This document shows positions 36,873 to 48,517 of a DNA stretch of 64,000 nt, one piece after another. Position 1 is the stretch's first letter; the number at the start of each line of letters is the position of its first letter. This DNA comes from Pholis gunnellus (taxonomy: Eukaryota; Chordata; Actinopteri; Perciformes; Pholidae), in assembly GCA_910591455.2 (NCBI GenBank), contig OU342816.1, positions 16,725,138 through 16,789,137 of the forward strand, in the 5' to 3' direction. The position numbers and the translations under genes were made by a program. The notes below the pieces were generated by a model. That model searched no databases. It saw nothing but the letters and a program-made list of their open reading frames with translations, and was not told where the DNA came from.

Positions 36873-37660
36873 AGAAGCGTTTCAAAAAAAGGGCGTTTCA
36901 AAAAAAGGGGGACGGAAGAAATAGTGGAACTAGAAAATGCATTTCCTGCTGAAAATGCGTTGGAATGCTAAAAGCTGAAATTAATTGCAAAAACATTGCT
37001 GAAAATAGATATCCAATTAAAAAAAAATTGCAAAAAGCTTAATAATTCAAAAAGTTTAAAGATTACAAATGGCTGAAAATACAGAAATGGGAGACTACCT
37101 GTCTGAAAAATGTTGTAGCCTGAAAGCATTTAAACTGCACTGCTGAAAACCCTTCTAGTTGAAATGTTTAACTATGGTGTCTGTAGCTGAAAGTATGAGA
37201 AAGAAGAAGGCTTTGAAAGTTGAAGAAGTTTAAGAGGATTTGAAGATTTTCTCCAGATATCCAATTAAAAAAAGATTGCAAAAAGCTGAATAATTCAAAG
37301 TTTAAAGCTTACAAATATGAAAAGTCATATCACTCCTCTCCTGAAAGAGCTGAACATTTTAATATTTGAATGGTTTCTGTGGCTTAAAAAATGTCAGCAG
37401 TAGCGATATTTGTTTTAGTAGTAGTAGAAGTTGTAGTTCTAGTAGAAGTATTATAAGTAGTAGAAGTATTAGTAGCATTAGAATAAGTGTGTGTGTGGGG
37501 GGTCCTCTAAAAGTATCCAAGACCTGAATGACTGAATGAGAGACACAGAGAGAGAGAGAGAAGTGTATGTGTGCGTGTGTCTGTGAGTCTGTGTGTTTAT
37601 CAACATTGCTGATTACCTTAATCACGAACACCTGTGTGCCAGCAGCCTGTTCATGGAGAA
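36873..37660 (+). repeat. B13: AT-rich spacer, 788 bp
   Basis: It is the consensus form with no difference from B12 that I could see by eye. Confidence 0.96.
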
Positions 37661-38120
37661 CAGACAGGCAGACAGACAGTTACATGGACTGAGTGAGTGT
37701 GAGAGAGAGACAGACAGCCAGACAGACAGTTATATGACTGAGTGAGTGTGAGAGAGAGACAGACAGGCAGACAGACAGTTAGATGACTGAGTGAGTGTGA
37801 GAGAGAGACAGACAGGCAGACAGACAGTTAGATGACTGAGTGAGTGTAAGAGAGAGACAGACAGCCAGACAGACAGTTAGATGACTGAGTGAGTGTGTGA
37901 GAGAGACAGACAGGCAGACAGACAGTTAGATGACTGAGTGAGTGTAAGAGAGAGACAGGCAGGCAGACAGACAGTTATATGTACTGAGTGAGTGAGTGAG
38001 ACAGGCAGACAGACAGTAATATGTACTGACTGAGTGAGTGAGACAGGCAGACAGACAGATATATGTACTGACTGAGTAAGTGAGACAGGCAGACGGAGTT
38101 ATATGTACTGAGTGAGTGAG
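37661..38120 (+). repeat. C13: purine-rich minisatellite, 10 units
   Basis: It is 460 bp: a 50-bp unit, five 49-bp units, then 46, 42, 42 and 35. The central 46/42-bp pair is missing, so the 49-bp class dominates. One unit has GAGTGTGTGAGAG. Confidence 0.94.
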
Positions 38121-38554
38121 CCTTTAATGTTTTCTTTGTGACGTCATTAAGCCCCTCCCTACTGGTATTCAGCCCCTACCCACGACTCCATGGACAGAAC
38201 AGTGTCATGATGACATCACGGATTCTCTGCCTTTAATGTTGTCGTTGTTACGTCATTAAGCCCCTCCCTACTGGTATTCAGCCCCTACCCACGACTCCAT
38301 GGACAGAACAGTGTCATGATGACATCACGGATTCTCTGCCTTTAATGTTGTCTTTGTGACGTCATTAAGCCCCTCCCTACTGGTATTCAGCCCCTACCCA
38401 GGACTCCATGGACAGAACAGTGTCATGATGACATCACGGATTCTCTGCCTTTAATGTTGTCTTTGTGACGTCATTAAGCCCCTCCCTACTGGTATTCAGC
38501 CCCTACCCACGACTCCATGGACAGAACAGTGTCATGATGACATCACGGATTCTC
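38121..38554 (+). repeat. A14: 109-bp minisatellite, 4 copies
   Basis: It has the same first three unit types as A13: TTTTCT, then GTCGTTGTTACGTC (TTACGTCA at 38248-38255), then CCCAGGACT. It looks like A13 with three later units removed. Confidence 0.96.
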
Positions 38555-39341
38555 AGAAGCGTTTCAAAAAAAGGGCGTTTCAAAAAAAGGGGGACGGAAG
38601 AAATAGTGGAACTAGAAAATGCATTTCCTGCTGAAAATGCGTTGGAATGCTAAAAGCTGAAATTAATTGCAAAAACATTGCTGAAAATAGATATCCAATT
38701 AAAAAAAATTGCAAAAAGCTTAATAATTCAAAAAGTTTAAAGATTACAAATGGCTGAAAATACAGAAATGGGAGACTACCTGTCTGAAAAATGTTGTAGC
38801 CTGAAAGCATTTAAACTGCACTGCTGAAAACCCTTCTAGTTGAAATGTTTAACTATGGTGTCTGTAGCTGAAAGTATGAGAAAGAAGAAGGCTTTGAAAG
38901 TTGAAGAAGTTTAAGAGGATTTGAAGATTTTCTCCAGATATCCAATTAAAAAAAGATTGCAAAAAGCTGAATAATTCAAAGTTTAAAGCTTACAAATATG
39001 AAAAGTCATATCACTCCTCTCCTGAAAGAGCTGAACATTTTAATATTTGAATGGTTTCTGTGGCTTAAAAAATGTCAGCAGTAGCGATATTTGTTTTAGT
39101 AGTAGTAGAAGTTGTAGTTCTAGTAGAAGTATTATAAGTAGTAGAAGTATTAGTAGCATTAGAATAAGTGTGTGTGTGGGGGGTCCTCTAAAAGTATCCA
39201 AGACCTGAATGACTGAATGAGAGACACAGAGAGAGAGAGAGAAGTGTATGTGTGCGTGTGTCTGTGAGTCTGTGTGTTTATCAACATTGCTGATTACCTT
39301 AATCACGAACACCTGTGTGCCAGCAGCCTGTTCATGGAGAA
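38555..39341 (+). repeat. B14: AT-rich spacer, 787 bp
   Basis: It is the consensus form with one A missing in the A run of the first internal repeat, the same kind of length change as in B11. Confidence 0.96.
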
Positions 39342-39938
39342 CAGACAGGCAGACAGACAGTTACATGGACTGAGTGAGTGTGAGAGAGAGACAGACAGCC
39401 AGACAGACAGTTAGATGACTGAGTGAGTGTGAGAGAGAGACAGACAGGCAGACAGACAGTTAGATGACTGAGTGAGTGTGAGAGATAGACAGGCAGGCAG
39501 ACAGACAGTTATATGTACTGAGTGAGTGAGTGAGACAGGCAGACAGACAGTTATATGTACTGAGTGAGTGAGTGAGACAGACAGCCAGACAGACAGTTAG
39601 ATGACTGAGTGAGTGTGAGAGAGAGACAGACAGGCAGACAGACAGTTAGATGACTGAGTGAGTGTAAGAGAGAGACAGACAGCCAGACAGACAGTTAGAT
39701 GACTGAGTGAGTGTGAGAGAGAGACAGACAGGCAGACAGACAGTTAGATGACTGAGTGAGTGTAAGAGAGAGACAGGCAGGCAGACAGACAGTTATATGT
39801 ACTGAGTGAGTGAGTGAGACAGGCAGACAGACAGTAATATGTACTGACTGAGTGAGTGAGACAGGCAGACAGACAGATATATGTACTGACTGAGTAAGTG
39901 AGACAGGCAGACGGAGTAATATGTACTGAGTGAGTGAG
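39342..39938 (+). repeat. C14: purine-rich minisatellite, 13 units
   Basis: It has the 597-bp arrangement with GAGAGATAGAC. The terminal unit reads GGAGTAATATG instead of GGAGTTATATG. Confidence 0.95.
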
Positions 39939-40372
39939 CCTTTAATGTTTTCTTTGTGACGTCATTAAGCCCCTCCCTACTGGTATTCAGCCCCTACCCA
40001 CGACTCCATGGACAGAACAGTGTCATGATGACATCACGGATTCTCTGCCTTTAATGTTGTCTTTGTGACGTCATTAAGCCCCTCCCTACTGGTATTCAGC
40101 CCCTACCCACGACTCCATGGACAGAACAGTGTCATGATGACATCACGGATTCTCTGCCTTTAATGTTGTCTTTGTGACGTCATTAAGCCCCTCCCTACTG
40201 GTATTCAGCCCCTACCCACGACTCCATGGACAGAACAGTGTCATGATGACATCACGGATTCTCTGCCTTTAATGTTGTCTTTGTGACGTCATTAAGCCCC
40301 TCCCTACTGGTATTCAGCCCCTACCCACGACTCCATGGACAGAACAGTGTCATGATGACATCACGGATTCTC
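39939..40372 (+). repeat. A15: 109-bp minisatellite, 4 copies
   Basis: The first unit has TTTTCT. The second unit is ordinary: it lacks the TTACGTCA variant found at the same position in A13, A14, A16, A17, A18 and A19. Confidence 0.96.
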
Positions 40373-41160
40373 AGAAGCGTTTCAAAAAAAGGGCGTTTCA
40401 AAAAAAGGGGGACGGAAGAAATAGTGGAACTAGAAAATGCATTTCCTGCTAAAAATGCGTTGGAATGCTAAAAGCTGAAATTAATTGCAAAAACATTGCT
40501 GAAAATAGATATCCAATTAAAAAAAAATTGCAAAAAGCTTAATAATTCAAAAAGTTTAAAGATTACAAATGGCTGAAAATACAGAAATGGGAGACTACCT
40601 GTCTGAAAAATGTTGTAGCCTGAAAGCATTTAAACTGCACTGCTGAAAACCCTTCTAGTTGAAATGTTTAACTATGGTGTCTGTAGCTGAAAGTATGAGA
40701 AAGAAGAAGGCTTTGAAAGTTGAAGAAGTTTAAGAGGATTTGAAGATTTTCTCCAGATATCCAATTAAAAAAAGATTGCAAAAAGCTGAATAATTCAAAG
40801 TTTAAAGCTTACAAATATGAAAAGTCATATCACTCCTCTCCTGAAAGAGCTGAACATTTTAATATTTGAATGGTTTCTGTGGCTTAAAAAATGTCAGCAG
40901 TAGCGATATTTGTTTTAGTAGTAGTAGAAGTTGTAGTTCTAGTAGAAGTATTATAAGTAGTAGAAGTATTAGTAGCATTAGAATAAGTGTGTGTGTGGGG
41001 GGTCCTCTAAAAGTATCCAAGACCTGAATGACTGAATGAGAGACACAGAGAGAGAGAGAGAAGTGTATGTGTGCGTGTGTCTGTGAGTCTGTGTGTTTAT
41101 CAACATTGCTGATTACCTTAATCACGAACACCTGTGTGCCAGCAGCCTGTTCATGGAGAA
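40373..41160 (+). repeat. B15: AT-rich spacer, 788 bp
   Basis: It is the consensus form with CCTGCTAAAAATG as a private change. Confidence 0.96.
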
Positions 41161-41757
41161 CAGACAGGCAGACAGACAGTTACATGGACTGAGTGAGTGT
41201 GAGAGAGAGACAGACAGCCAGACAGACAGTTAGATGACTGAGTGAGTGTGAGAGAGAGACAGACAGGCAGACAGACAGTTAGATGACTGAGTGAGTGTGA
41301 GAGATAGACAGGCAGGCAGACAGACAGTTATATGTACTGAGTGAGTGAGTGAGACAGGCAGACAGACAGTTATATGTACTGAGTGAGTGAGTGAGACAGA
41401 CAGCCAGACAGACAGTTAGATGACTGAGTGAGTGTGAGAGAGAGACAGGCAGGCAGACAGACAGTTAGATGACTGAGTGAGTGTAAGAGAGAGACAGACA
41501 GCCAGACAGACAGTTAGATGACTGAGTGAGTGTGAGAGAGAGACAGACAGGCAGACAGACAGTTAGATGACTGAGTGAGTGTAAGAGAGAGACAGGCAGG
41601 CAGACAGACAGTTATATGTACTGAGTGAGTGAGTGAGACAGGCAGACAGACAGTAATATGTACTGACTGAGTGAGTGAGACAGGCAGACAGACAGATATA
41701 TGTACTGACTGAGTAAGTGAGACAGGCAGACGGAGTTATATGTACTGAGTGAGTGAG
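41161..41757 (+). repeat. C15: purine-rich minisatellite, 13 units
   Basis: It has the 597-bp arrangement. One 49-bp unit begins CAGGCAGGCAG where its relatives have CAGACAGGCAG. Confidence 0.95.
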
Positions 41758-42518
41758 CCTTTAATGTTTTCTTTGTGACGTCATTAAGCCCCTCCCTACT
41801 GGTATTCAGCCCCTACCCACGACTCCATGGACAGAACAGTGTCATGATGACATCACGGATTCTCTGCCTTTAATGTTGTCGTTGTTACGTCATTAAGCCC
41901 CTCCCTACTGGTATTCAGCCCCTACCCACGACTCCATGGACAGAACAGTGTCATGATGACATCACGGATTCTCTGCCTTTAATGTTGTCTTTGTGACGTC
42001 ATTAAGCCCCTCCCTACTGGTATTCAGCCCCTACCCACGACTCCATGGACAGAACAGTGTCATGATGACATCACGGATTCTCTGCCTTTAATGTTGTCTT
42101 TGTGACGTCATTAAGCCCCTCCCTACTGGTATTCAGCCCCTACCCACGACTCCATGGACAGAACAGTGTCATGATGACATCACGGATTCTCTGCCTTTAA
42201 TGTTGTCTTTGTGACGTCATTAAGCCCCTCCCTACTGGTATTCAGCCCCTACCCACGACTCCATGGACAGAACAGTGTCATGATGACATCACGGATTCTC
42301 TGCCTTTAATGCTGTCTTTGTGACGTCATTAAGCCCCTCCCTACTGGTATTCAGCCCCTACCCACGACTCCATGGACAGAACAGTGTCATGATGACATCA
42401 CGGATTCTCTGCCTTTAATGTTGTCTTTGTGACGTCATTAAGCCCCTCCCTACTGGTATTCAGCCCCTACCCACGACTTTATGGACAGAACAGTGTCATG
42501 ATGACATCACGGATTCTC
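41758..42518 (+). repeat. A16: 109-bp minisatellite, 7 copies
   Basis: The first unit has TTTTCT and the second has GTCGTTGTTACGTC (TTACGTCA at 41885-41892). Later units have TAATGCTGTC and, at the end, ACGACTTTATGG. Confidence 0.96.
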
Positions 42519-43306
42519 AGAAGCGTTTCAAAAAAAGGGCGTTTCAAAAAAAGGGGGACGGAAGAAATAGTGGAACTAGAAAATGCATTTCCTGCTGAAA
42601 ATGCGTTGGAATGCTAAAAGCTGAAATTAATTGCAAAAACATTGCTGAAAATAGATATCCAATTAAAAAAAAATTGCAAAAAGCTTAATAATTCAAAAAG
42701 TTTAAAGATTACAAATGGCTGAAAATACAGAAATGGGAGACTACCTGTCTGAAAAATGTTGTAGCCTGAAAGCATTTAAACTGCACTGCTGAAAACCCTT
42801 CTAGTTGAAATGTTTAACTATGGTGTCTGTAGCTGAAAGTATGAGAAAGAAGAAGGCTTTGAAAGTTGAAGAAGTTTAAGAGGATTTGAAGATTTTCTCC
42901 AGATATCCAATTAAAAAAAGATTGCAAAAAGCTGAATAATTCAAAGTTTAAAGCTTACAAATATGAAAAGTCATATCACTCCTCTCCTGAAAGAGCTGAA
43001 CATTTTAATATTTGAATGGTTTCTGTGGCTTAAAAAATGTCAGCAGTAGCGATATTTGTTTTAGTAGTAGTAGAAGTTGTAGTTCTAGTAGAAGTATTAT
43101 AAGTAGTAGAAGTATTAGTAGCATTAGAATAAGTGTGTGTGTGGGGGGTCCTCTAAAAGTATCCAAGACCTGAATGACTGAATGAGAGACACAGAGAGAG
43201 AGAGAGAAGTGTATGTGTGCGTGTGTCTGTGAGTCTGTGTGTTTATCAACATTGCTGATTACCTTAATCACGAACACCTGTGTGCCAGCAGCCTGTTCAT
43301 GGAGAA
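42519..43306 (+). repeat. B16: AT-rich spacer, 788 bp
   Basis: It is the consensus form. It starts one of the exactly 2,146-bp HORs. Confidence 0.96.
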
Positions 43307-43903
43307 CAGACAGGCAGACAGACAGTTACATGGACTGAGTGAGTGTGAGAGAGAGACAGACAGCCAGACAGACAGTTAGATGACTGAGTGAGTGTGAGAG
43401 AGAGACAGACAGGCAGACAGACAGTTAGATGACTGAGTGAGTGTGAGAGATAGACAGGCAGGCAGACAGACAGTTATATGTACTGAGTGAGTGAGTGAGA
43501 CAGGCAGACAGACAGTTATATGTACTGAGTGAGTGAGTGAGACAGACAGCCAGACAGACAGTTAGATGACTGAGTGAGTGTGAGAGAGAGACAGACAGGC
43601 AGACAGACAGTTAGATGACTGAGTGAGTGTAAGAGAGAGACAGACAGCCAGACAGACAGTTAGATGACTGAGTGAGTGTGAGAGAGAGACAGACAGGCAG
43701 ACAGACAGTTAGATGACTGAGTGAGTGTAAGAGAGAGACAGGCAAGCAGACAGACAGTTATATGTACTGAGTGAGTGAGTGAGACAGGCAGACAGACAGT
43801 AATATGTACTGACTGAGTGAGTGAGACAGGCAGACAGACAGATATATGTACTGACTGAGTAAGTGAGACAGGCAGACGGAGTTATATGTACTGAGTGAGT
43901 GAG
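43307..43903 (+). repeat. C16: purine-rich minisatellite, 13 units
   Basis: It has the 597-bp arrangement, with GGCAAGCAGAC as a private change. Confidence 0.95.
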
Positions 43904-44664
43904 CCTTTAATGTTTTCTTTGTGACGTCATTAAGCCCCTCCCTACTGGTATTCAGCCCCTACCCACGACTCCATTTACAGAACAGTGTCATGATGACATC
44001 ACGGATTCTCTGCCTTTAATGTTGTCGCTGTTACGTCATTAAGCCCCTCCCTACTGGTATTCAGCCCCTACCCACGACTCCATGGACAGAACAGTGTCAT
44101 GATGACATCACGGATTCTCTGCCTTTAATGTTGTCTTTGTGACGTCATTAAGCCCCTCCCTACTGGTATTCAGCCCCTACCCAGGACTCCATGGACAGAA
44201 CAGTGTCATGATGACATCACGGATTCTCTGCCTTTAATGTTGTCTTTGTGACGTCATTAAGCCCCTCCCTACTGGTATTCAGCCCCTACCCACGACTCCA
44301 TGGACAGAACAGTGTCATGATGACATCACGGATTCTCTGCCTTTAATGTTGTCTTTGTGACGTCATTAAGCCCCTCCCTACTGGTATTCAGCCCCTACCC
44401 ACGACTCCATGGACAGAACAGTGTAATGATGACATCACGGATTCTCTGCCTTTAATGTTGTCTTTGTGACGTCATTAAGCCCCTCCCTACTGGTATTCAG
44501 CCCCTACCCACGACTCCATGGACAGAACAGTGTCATGATGACATCACGGATTCTCTGCCTTTAATGTTGTCTTTGTGACGTCATTAAGCCCCTCCCTACT
44601 GGTATTCAGCCCCTACCCACGACTCCATGGACAGAACAGTGTCATGATGACATCACGGATTCTC
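43904..44664 (+). repeat. A17: 109-bp minisatellite, 7 copies
   Basis: The first unit has TTTTCT and CTCCATTTACAG. The second has GTCGCTGTTACGTC (TTACGTCA at 44031-44038), the third CCCAGGACT and the fifth GTGTAATGATG (44423). The tail markers recur in A18. Confidence 0.96.
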
Positions 44665-45450
44665 AGAAGCGTTTCAAAAAAAGGGCGTTTCAAAAAAAGG
44701 GGGACGGAAGAAATAGTGGAACTAGAAAATGCATTTCCTGCTGAAAATGCGTTGGAATGCTAAAAGCTGAAATTAATTGCAAAAACATTGCTGAAAATAG
44801 ATATCCAATTAAAAAAAAATTGCAAAAAGCTTAATAATTCAAAAAGTTTAAAGATTACAAATGGCTGAAAATACAGAAATGGGAGACTACCTGTCTGAAA
44901 AATGTTGTAGCCTGAAAGCATTTAAACTGCATTGCTGAAAACCCTTCTAGTTGAAATGTTTAACTATGGTGTCTGTAGCTGAAAGTATGAGAAAGAAGAA
45001 GGCTTTGAAAGTTGAAGAAGTTTAAGAGGATTTGAAGATTTTCTCCAGATATCCAATTAAAAAAAGATTGCAAAAAGCTGAATTATTCAAAGTTTAAAGC
45101 TTACAAATATGAAAAGTCATATCACTCCTCTCCTGAAAGAGCTGAACATTTTAATATTTGAATGGTTTCTGTGGCTTAAAAAATGTCAGCAGTAGCGATA
45201 TTTGTTTTAGTAGTAGTAGAAGTTGTAGTTCTAGTAGAAGTATTATAAGTAGTAGAAGTATTAGTAGCATTAGAATAAGTGTGTGCGTGGGGGGTCCTCT
45301 AAAAGTATCCAAGACCTGAATGACTGAATGAGAGACACAGAGAGAGAGAGAGAAGTGTATGTGTGCGTGTGTCTGTGAGTCTGTGTTTATCAACATTGCT
45401 GATTACCTTAATCACGAACACCTGTGTGCCAGCAGCCTGTTCATGGAGAA
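44665..45450 (+). repeat. B17: AT-rich spacer, 786 bp
   Basis: It is 2 bp short in the GT tail (GTCTGTGTTTATC). Private changes are CTGCATTGCTG, GAATTATTCAAAG and GTGTGCGTGGGG. Confidence 0.96.
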
Positions 45451-46047
45451 CAGACAGGCAGACAGACAGTTACATGGACTGAGTGAGTGTGAGAGAGAGA
45501 CAGACAGCCAGACAGACAGTTAGATGACTGAGTGAGTGTGAGAGAGAGACAGACAGGCAGACAGACAGTTAGATGACTGAGTGAGTGTGAGAGATAGACA
45601 GGCAGGCAGACAGACAGTTATATGTACTGAGTGAGTGAGTGAGACAGGCAGACAGACAGTTATATGTACTGAGTGAGTGAGTGAGACAGACAGCCAGACA
45701 GACAGTTAGATGACTGAGTGAGTGTGAGAGAGAGACAGACAGGCAGACAGACAGTTAGATGACTGAGTGAGTGTAAGAGAGAGACAGACAGCCAGACAGA
45801 CAGTTAGATGACTGAGTGAGTGTGAGAGAGAGACAGACAGGCAGACAGACAGTTAGATGACTGAGTGAGTGTAAGAGAGAGACAGGCAGGCAGACAGACA
45901 GTTATATGTACTGAGTGAGTGAGTGAGACAGGCAGACAGACAGTAATATGTACTAACTGAGTGAGTGAGACAGGCAGACAGACAGATATATGTACTGACT
46001 GAGTAAGTGAGACAGGCAGACGGAGTTATATGTACTGAGTGAGTGAG
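45451..46047 (+). repeat. C17: purine-rich minisatellite, 13 units
   Basis: It has the 597-bp arrangement. TATGTACTAACTGAG in the third-last unit is shared with C18 only. Confidence 0.95.
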
Positions 46048-47132
46048 CCTTTAATGTTTTCTTTGTGACGTCATTAAGCCCCTCCCTACTGGTATTCAGC
46101 CCCTACCCACGACTCCATGGACAGAACAGTGTCATGATGACATCACGGATTCTCTGCCTTTAATGTTGTCGTTACGTCATTAAGCCCCTCCCTACTGGTA
46201 TTCAGCCCCTACCCAGGACTCCATGGACAGAACAGTGTCATGATGACATCACGGATTCTCTGCCTTTAATGTTGTCTTTGTGACGTCATTAAGCCCCTCC
46301 CTACTGGTATTCAGCCCCTACCCACGACTCCATGGACAGAACAGTGTCATGATGACATCACGGATTCTCTGCCTTTAATGTTGTCTTTTTGACATCATTA
46401 AGCCCCTCCCTACTGGTATTCAGCCCCTACCCACGACTCCATGGACAGAACAGTGTCATGATGACATCACGGATTCTCTGCCTTTAATGTTGTCTTTGTG
46501 ACGTCATTAAGCCCCTCCCTACTGGTATTCAGCCCCTACCCACGACTCCATGGACAGAACAGTGTCATGATGACATCACGGATTCTCTGCCTTTAATGTT
46601 GTCGCTGTTACGTCATTAAGCCCCTCCCTACTGGTATTCAGCCCCTACCCACGACTCCATGGACAGAACAGTGTCATGATGACATCACGGATTCTCTGCC
46701 TTTAATGTTGTCTTTGTGACGTCATTAAGCCCCTCCCTACTGGTATTCAGCCCCTACCCACGACTCCATGGACAGAACAGTGTCATGATGACATCACGGA
46801 TTCTCTGCCTTTAATGTTGTCTTTGTGACGTCATTAAGCCCCTCCCTACTGGTATTCAGCCCCTACCCACGACTCCATGGACAGAACAGTGTAATGATGA
46901 CATCACGGATTCTCTGCCTTTAATGTTGTCTTTGTGACGTCATTAAGCCCCTCCCTACTGGTATTCAGCCCCTACCCACGACTCCATGGACAGAACAGTG
47001 TCATGATGACATCACGGATTCTCTGCCTTTAATGTTGTCTTTGTGACGTCATTAAGCCCCTCCCTACTGGTATTCAGCCCCTACCCACGACTCCATGGAC
47101 AGAACAGTGTCATGATGACATCACGGATTCTC
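46048..47132 (+). repeat. A18: 109-bp minisatellite, 10 copies, apparent chimera
   Basis: Its head matches A19: unit 2 has the 3-bp-shorter GTCGTTACGTC plus CCCAGGACT, and unit 4 has GACATCATT. Its tail matches A17: a GTCGCTGTTACGTC unit (46608-46615) is followed by GTGTAATGATG (46891). The marker spacing in the tail is 283 bp versus 392 bp in A17, exactly one unit less. Confidence 0.95.
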
Positions 47133-47920
47133 AGAAGCGTTTCAAAAAAAGGGCGTTTCAAAAAAAGGGGGACGGAAGAAATAGTGGAACTAGAAAATGC
47201 ATTTCCTGCTGAAAATGCGTTGGAATGCTAAAAGCTGAAATTAATTGCAAAAACATTGCTGAAAATAGATATCCAATTAAAAAAAAATTGCAAAAAGCTT
47301 AATAATTCAAAAAGTTTAAAGATTACAAATGGCTGAAAATACAGAAATGGGAGACTACCTGTCTGAAAAATGTTGTAGCCTGAAAGCATTTAAACTGCAC
47401 TGCTGAAAACCCTTCTAGTTGAAATGTTTAACTATGGTGTCTGTAGCTGAAAGTATGAGAAAGAAGAAGGCTTTGAAAGTTGAAGAAGTTTAAGAGGATT
47501 TGAAGATTTTCTCCAGATATCCAATTAAAAAAAGATTGCAAAAAGCTGAATAATTCAAAGTTTAAAGCTTACAAATATGAAAAGTCATATCACTCCTCTC
47601 CTGAAAGAGCTGAACATTTTAATATTTGAATGGTTTCTGTGGCTTAAAAAATGTCAGCAGTAGCGATATTTGTTTTAGTAGTAGTAGAAGTTGTAGTTCT
47701 AGTAGAAGTATTATAAGTAGTAGAAGTATTAGTAGCATTAGAATAAGTGTGTGTGTGGGGGGTCCTCTAAAAGTATCCAAGACCTGAATGACTGAATGAG
47801 AGACACAGAGAGAGAGAGAGAAGTGTATGTGTGCGTGTGTCTGTGAGTCTGTGTGTTTATCAACATTGCTGATTACCTTAATCACGAACACCTGTGTGCC
47901 AGCAGCCTGTTCATGGAGAA
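47133..47920 (+). repeat. B18: AT-rich spacer, 788 bp
   Basis: It is the consensus form with no private change that I noticed. Confidence 0.96.
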
Positions 47921-48517
47921 CAGACAGGCAGACAGACAGTTACATGGACTGAGTGAGTGTGAGAGAGAGACAGACAGCCAGACAGACAGTTATATGACTG
48001 AGTGAGTGTGAGAGAGAGACAGACAGGCAGACAGACAGTTAGATGACTGAGTGAGTGTGAGAGATAGACAGGCAGGCAGACAGACAGTTATATGTACTGA
48101 GTGAGTGAGTGAGACAGGCAGACAGACAGTTATATGTACTGAGTGAGTGAGTGAGACAGACAGCCAGACAGACAGTTAGATGACTGAGTGAGTGTGAGAG
48201 AGAGACAGACAGGCAGACAGACAGTTAGATGACTGAGTGAGTGTAAGAGAGAGACAGACAGGCAGACAGACAGTTAGATGACTGAGTGAGTGTGAGAGAG
48301 AGACAGACAGGCAGACAGACAGTTAGATGACTGAGTGAGTGTAAGAGAGAGACAGGCAGGCAGACAGACAGTTATATGTACTGAGTGAGTGAGTGAGACA
48401 GGCAGACAGACAGTAATATGTACTAACTGAGTGAGTGAGACAGGCAGACAGACAGATATATGTACTGACTGAGTAAGTGAGACAGGCAGACGGAGTTATA
48501 TGTACTGAGTGAGTGAG
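47921..48517 (+). repeat. C18: purine-rich minisatellite, 13 units
   Basis: It has the 597-bp arrangement with TATGTACTAACTGAG as in C17, and TTATATGACTG in the second unit as in C13. Confidence 0.95.
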
